Source: an uncultured Microbacteriaceae bacterium
Lineage (GTDB): Bacteria; Actinomycetota; Actinomycetes; Actinomycetales; Microbacteriaceae
Assembly (NCBI GenBank): GCA_903882245.1
Contig: CAIRWJ010000222.1
Span: 1 to 9,466, forward strand
Length of the DNA stretch: 9,466 nt
Reading direction: 5' to 3'
This document shows, in pieces, positions 7,230 through 9,466 of the stretch. The position numbers and the translations under genes were made by a program. Numbering within the stretch: position 1 is the stretch's first letter; every line of letters begins with the position of its first letter. Below the pieces are notes generated by a model. It saw only the letters and a list, made by a program, of their open reading frames with translations, ran no database searches and had not been told where the DNA came from.

Positions 7230-7264
7230 AGTCCCCAGCCCCTCGAGGTTGGGGACTTTCGTTT
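7229..7264 (+). terminator. Rho-independent terminator directly after tRNA-Tyr
   Basis: Bases 7229-7240 pair with 7247-7258 to form a 12-pair stem (one G-T wobble) around the loop CCTCGA. The 3' arm ends in GGGGACTT and is followed by TCGTTT, a weak T run. The stem begins at the last A of the tRNA's CCA, so there is almost no 3' trailer. It also lies just beyond the stop of the convergent 57-residue gene, but that strand has no T run after the hairpin. Confidence 0.85.
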
Positions 7265-7436
7265 AGTAGAACCGATGGTCGATTTCGTCTTCATCGTCGA
7301 GGGACGGGTTTTCGGGCGTGACGAATTCGGTCGCCCATCGAAACAGCGCCATAACGGCCGCGCCGACGAGCAGAAATCCGCCCACCGCGATAACTGCCCC
7401 GACGACGACGCCGAACGAGATACTCCACGGGTCCAT
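7263..7436 (-). CDS. 57-residue single-pass membrane protein, unknown function
   Basis: A short frame running from ATG 7436 to TAA 7263. It starts MDPWSISFGVVVGAVIAVGG. Residues about 8-32 form one strong hydrophobic helix, RW at 33-34 gives a positive edge, and the tail is strikingly acidic (DDEDEID at 47-53) and ends HRFY. A helix of this quality followed by a polar, charged tail is unlikely by chance and fits a small membrane protein. No Shine-Dalgarno precedes it; TAGTGT lies 6 bases before the ATG, consistent with a leaderless message. It diverges from the phosphatase gene across 52 bases and converges on tRNA-Tyr. I do not recognise a family. It is too short for many automatic gene callers. 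Confidence 0.66.
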   Translation of the reverse strand: MDPWSISFGVVVGAVIAVGGFLLVGAAVMALFRWATEFVTPENPSLDDEDEIDHRFY

Positions 7437-7442
7437 GACCCG

Positions 7443-7448
7443 ACACTA
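7443..7448 (-). promoter_or_regulatory. Putative -10 element for the 57-residue membrane protein
   Basis: TAGTGT on the - strand fits TANNNT and is separated from the ATG at 7436 by 6 bases (CGGGTC). This is the same spacing as at yajQ and the phosphatase gene, and points to a leaderless transcript. No convincing -35 is seen. Confidence 0.4.
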
Positions 7449-7476
7449 GGCGGGGCAACTGACGCGGAACCTGCGC

Positions 7477-7482
7477 GACAAT
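7477..7482 (+). promoter_or_regulatory. Putative -10 element for the inositol-monophosphatase-family gene
   Basis: GACAAT matches TATAAT at four of six places and lies 6 bases before the ATG at 7489. The purines in between (AGAGAC) are too close to the ATG to serve as a normal ribosome site, which again favours a leaderless message. Confidence 0.4.
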
Positions 7483-7488
7483 AGAGAC

Positions 7489-8301
7489 ATGTCCACCCAA
7501 CTTCTCGACACGGCTCTCCTTGTTGCCCGAGAGGCGGCCTCACTCGCCGCAGAGCGTCGTCGCGGAACGGTGACGGTCGCCGAGAGCAAGACGTCATCCG
7601 TCGACGTTGTCACGGCGGTCGACCGGGAGGTCGAGGCACTTGTGCGGCAGAGGCTTTCGGAACTCCAGCCGGGGGACGGTTTCCTCGGGGAAGAAGGCGG
7701 TCGGACTGATCGATCGACGTCACTGACGTGGGTCGTCGATCCGATTGACGGGACGGTCAATTATTTGTATGACATTCCGCAGTATTCCGTCAGCATCGCG
7801 GTCGTGGAAGGCGAACCAACCCCGGGCGATTGGACGGAACTCGCGGCGGTGGTCATCAACGTGGCGAGCGGCCGAGAGTTCACCGCCACTCGTGGCGGAG
7901 GGGCGTTCTCAGCCGGACTGCCCCTGAGGGTCAACCGCCCAGAGTCTCTCGGCCAATCTCTGTTGTCGACGGGCTTTTCGTACTCTCAACAGATTCGAAC
8001 TCAACAGGCGCAAGTGATGGCCGTGGTGATGCCGCATATTCGGGACATTCGACGAATGGGAGCGGCGTCGCTTGACCTCACGGCGCTGGCTGCTGGCCAG
8101 CTCGACATCTATTTTGAGCGCATGCTGCAGCCCTGGGACCACGCCGCTGGTGTCCTCATCGCTCGCGAAGCAGGTGCGGAAATTCGGGGCTGGAATGGTT
8201 CAGCTCCGGACATTGATTGGCTACTAGCATCACACCCCGACTTAATCGACGAGATTGAATCGGTGCTTGTCGCCGCGGGCGCCCATTTCGATCTGCGGTA
8301 G
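7489..8301 (+). CDS. Inositol monophosphatase family phosphatase
   Basis: A 270-residue Mg2+-dependent phosphatase of the IMPase/SuhB fold, hydrolysing a small phosphate monoester in the cytoplasm. KTSSVDVVTAVD at 34-45 is the N-terminal signature. GEE at 67-69 and WVVDPIDGTVNY at 81-92 supply the metal ligands (E68 or E69, D84, D87), and WDHAAG at 216-221 carries the third-site Asp (D217). All the catalytic residues I can check are present and the length is normal. In actinobacteria such enzymes make free inositol for phosphatidylinositol or mycothiol, or act as histidinol phosphatase (HisN) or on related sugar phosphates; the sequence alone does not choose. It diverges from the 57-residue gene and is followed after 55 bases by the M23 peptidase gene. 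Confidence 0.92.
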   Translation: MSTQLLDTALLVAREAASLAAERRRGTVTVAESKTSSVDVVTAVDREVEALVRQRLSELQPGDGFLGEEGGRTDRSTSLTWVVDPIDGTVNYLYDIPQYSVSIAVVEGEPTPGDWTELAAVVINVASGREFTATRGGGAFSAGLPLRVNRPESLGQSLLSTGFSYSQQIRTQQAQVMAVVMPHIRDIRRMGAASLDLTALAAGQLDIYFERMLQPWDHAAGVLIAREAGAEIRGWNGSAPDIDWLLASHPDLIDEIESVLVAAGAHFDLR

Positions 8302-8321
8302 CGCCACCAAGGTCCCTCGCT

Positions 8322-8352
8322 TACACTTGCCAAGCACGACGTTTTTTGGAGG
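8322..8352 (+). promoter_or_regulatory. Putative -10 and ribosome site of the M23 peptidase gene
   Basis: TACACT at 8322-8327 fits a -10 element and would start a transcript near 8334. A strong GGAGG (8348-8352) lies 4 bases before GTG 8357 and decides that start. In contrast to the three leaderless-looking genes nearby, this one has a clear Shine-Dalgarno. No -35 is evident. Confidence 0.45.
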
Positions 8353-8356
8353 GTTT

Positions 8357-9466
8357 GTGGCTATTGATTCTGATTCGGCGCTGTCAAGCGTGGATGTCGA
8401 GTCGCGCGCCCAAAACCCCGACCAGCCTCTTGCGCGCCGCGAGTTGCGACTCCGCGCAGAGCAGGAAAAAGTTGAACAGATTGCGCGCGAACGCGAACGG
8501 GAGCGGATCAGATCGAATGCGGTGAAGCGTGCTGAAGAAATCCGCCGGGAAAAGGAAGCAACCGAAGCCCGCGAGGCACAGGCTGCGCGCTTCCAGGATC
8601 AGATAAATAAGAGTAAAGAGGTTCCGACACTCCCGCCAGACGCGGCAGGTCAACATCCGGGCTTGTCAGACACGTCGTCAACGGAAACCTTGTTGAACAT
8701 CGCGACGCCCGAATCAGCGGTTGCCACCAACAGCTACTCGGAACGCGGCCATGTTGGAGCGCAGCGCCGCAAGCGGGCTGACGAAAAATTGCGAAAGAAG
8801 TCGGAAGCCGCGGCAAAGCGCTCATCGCGTAAGACCAATCCACCGAGGCTCACCCATCCATTGCGCAACATGCTCGGGCGCAGTTTCGTCGTGTTGGTTG
8901 TCGGGGGCTTATTCGCGGTGTTGGCGCTCCCCGCCACCGGCTTTGACGCCACCAACACGGGATGGGAGACCGCGACGACAGGCGATGATCAGTCGGTAAA
9001 AGTGGCATCAACGGGAACAGAAGCCGAACAGGTTTCCCTCGGCGAATTCGCCGTGACGACCTATTCCGATCTTTTGCTCTTGACCTACGGGCTGACGTCA
9101 GGTTTCACATATTCCGTCACCAACAGTGGAAAGATTCGGTGGCCGTTCCCCGTTGTCGTTCCGATTTCATCGGGGTTCGGTGGCCGTTCCGCCCCCTGTA
9201 TTGGATGTTCCACATATCACCAGGGACTTGATTTTGACCCAGCCGATGGAACGGCGTTCAATTCCGTCGCTGCAGGCGAAGTTGTCGAGGTTAACGATGA
9301 CGGGTACCTCGGAAAATGGGTCGTCATCAGACACGATGTTGACGGGCTCAAATTCGACAGCCTTTACGCCCACATGATTCGCGATTCGACGGGGGTAGAG
9401 ATCGGACTCGACCGCTGGAAACCGGGTTTGGCTTACGCAGGGCAGGAGGAAGTTTTTATTGCGCAA
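8357..9466 (+). CDS. Membrane-anchored M23 (LytM-type) metallopeptidase, 3' end cut by the window
   Basis: The frame is open from GTG 8357 to the window end (370 residues). Residues 1 to about 172 are hydrophilic and highly charged, with Glu/Arg-rich, probably coiled-coil stretches at about 27-85 and a Lys/Arg-rich part at 136-160. Residues about 174-193 form one membrane helix, so the N-terminus should be cytoplasmic and the rest outside. The peptidase domain shows WPFPVV at 262-267, a CIGC pair (C281, C284), the zinc motif HQGLD (H288, D292) and the conserved YAHM (337-340). The final HxH zinc motif has not appeared and should lie beyond the window. Such enzymes usually cut cell-wall peptide cross-bridges. 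All the residues that can be checked are present, so it may be active rather than an EnvC-type activator. The start rests on GGAGG 4 bases upstream. Confidence 0.88.
   Translation, partial: MAIDSDSALSSVDVESRAQNPDQPLARRELRLRAEQEKVEQIARERERERIRSNAVKRAEEIRREKEATEAREAQAARFQDQINKSKEVPTLPPDAAGQHPGLSDTSSTETLLNIATPESAVATNSYSERGHVGAQRRKRADEKLRKKSEAAAKRSSRKTNPPRLTHPLRNMLGRSFVVLVVGGLFAVLALPATGFDATNTGWETATTGDDQSVKVASTGTEAEQVSLGEFAVTTYSDLLLLTYGLTSGFTYSVTNSGKIRWPFPVVVPISSGFGGRSAPCIGCSTYHQGLDFDPADGTAFNSVAAGEVVEVNDDGYLGKWVVIRHDVDGLKFDSLYAHMIRDSTGVEIGLDRWKPGLAYAGQEEVFIAQ

Noticed and set aside
7103..7484. Two + strand frames running across the tRNA-Tyr region
   Set aside because: Both read through the tRNA and terminator. 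The sequence is explained by the tRNA, the hairpin and the - strand 57-residue gene.
8384..8958. Several - strand frames opposite the M23 gene
   Set aside because: The + strand frame has a strong GGAGG, a membrane helix and zinc motifs, and stays open for 370 codons. The - strand frames show nothing recognisable.
1..9466. CRISPR arrays, insertion sequences, integrases, phage genes or toxin-antitoxin pairs
   Set aside because: I looked for regularly spaced repeats, terminal inverted repeats and transposase or integrase motifs and saw none. The tRNA-Tyr shows no duplicated 3' end that would mark an attachment site.

Overview
The window is a compact, protein-dense stretch of a chromosome that looks actinobacterial, most likely from a Microbacteriaceae-type organism of moderate GC. 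The evidence is a menaquinone-type methyltransferase gene next to a long-chain polyprenyl synthase and an FprA-type ferredoxin/NADP reductase, a CCA-encoding class II tRNA-Tyr beside yajQ, several starts that look leaderless, and a membrane-anchored M23 peptidase with a Cys-x-x-Cys just before its zinc motif. The family-level placement is inference from gene content, not from a search.

Region 1 (1-3066, + strand) is a menaquinone/redox operon: menG (5' end cut by the window), a polyprenyl diphosphate synthase that would make the quinone side chain, and fprA. Region 2 (3050-6506) is an accessory block. It holds a + strand DUF4214-like/sulfotransferase fusion whose GTG start lies inside the end of fprA, and a convergent - strand pair: a large GT-B glycosyltransferase and a five-helix membrane protein of unknown function. 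These three look like enzymes of a cell-surface or exported glycan, possibly sulfated. Region 3 (6503-6991, - strand) is yajQ, whose end overlaps the start of the membrane protein gene, so the - strand accessory genes follow it as one operon. Up to position 6991 there are only 7 bases between genes (1713-1719).

Region 4 (6992-7488) holds the promoter area of yajQ, a tRNA-Tyr (GTA) with an immediate terminator, a 57-residue single-pass membrane protein on the - strand, and a 52-base divergent promoter region. Region 5 (7489 to the end, + strand) holds an inositol-monophosphatase-family enzyme and a membrane-anchored M23 peptidase cut by the window end.

No CRISPR array, insertion sequence, integrase, phage gene or origin was seen. 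The most unusual part is region 2: a sulfotransferase/glycosyltransferase/membrane protein set joined to two conserved operons by gene overlaps, meeting tail to tail on a shared CTAG. Its function is not known from the sequence.
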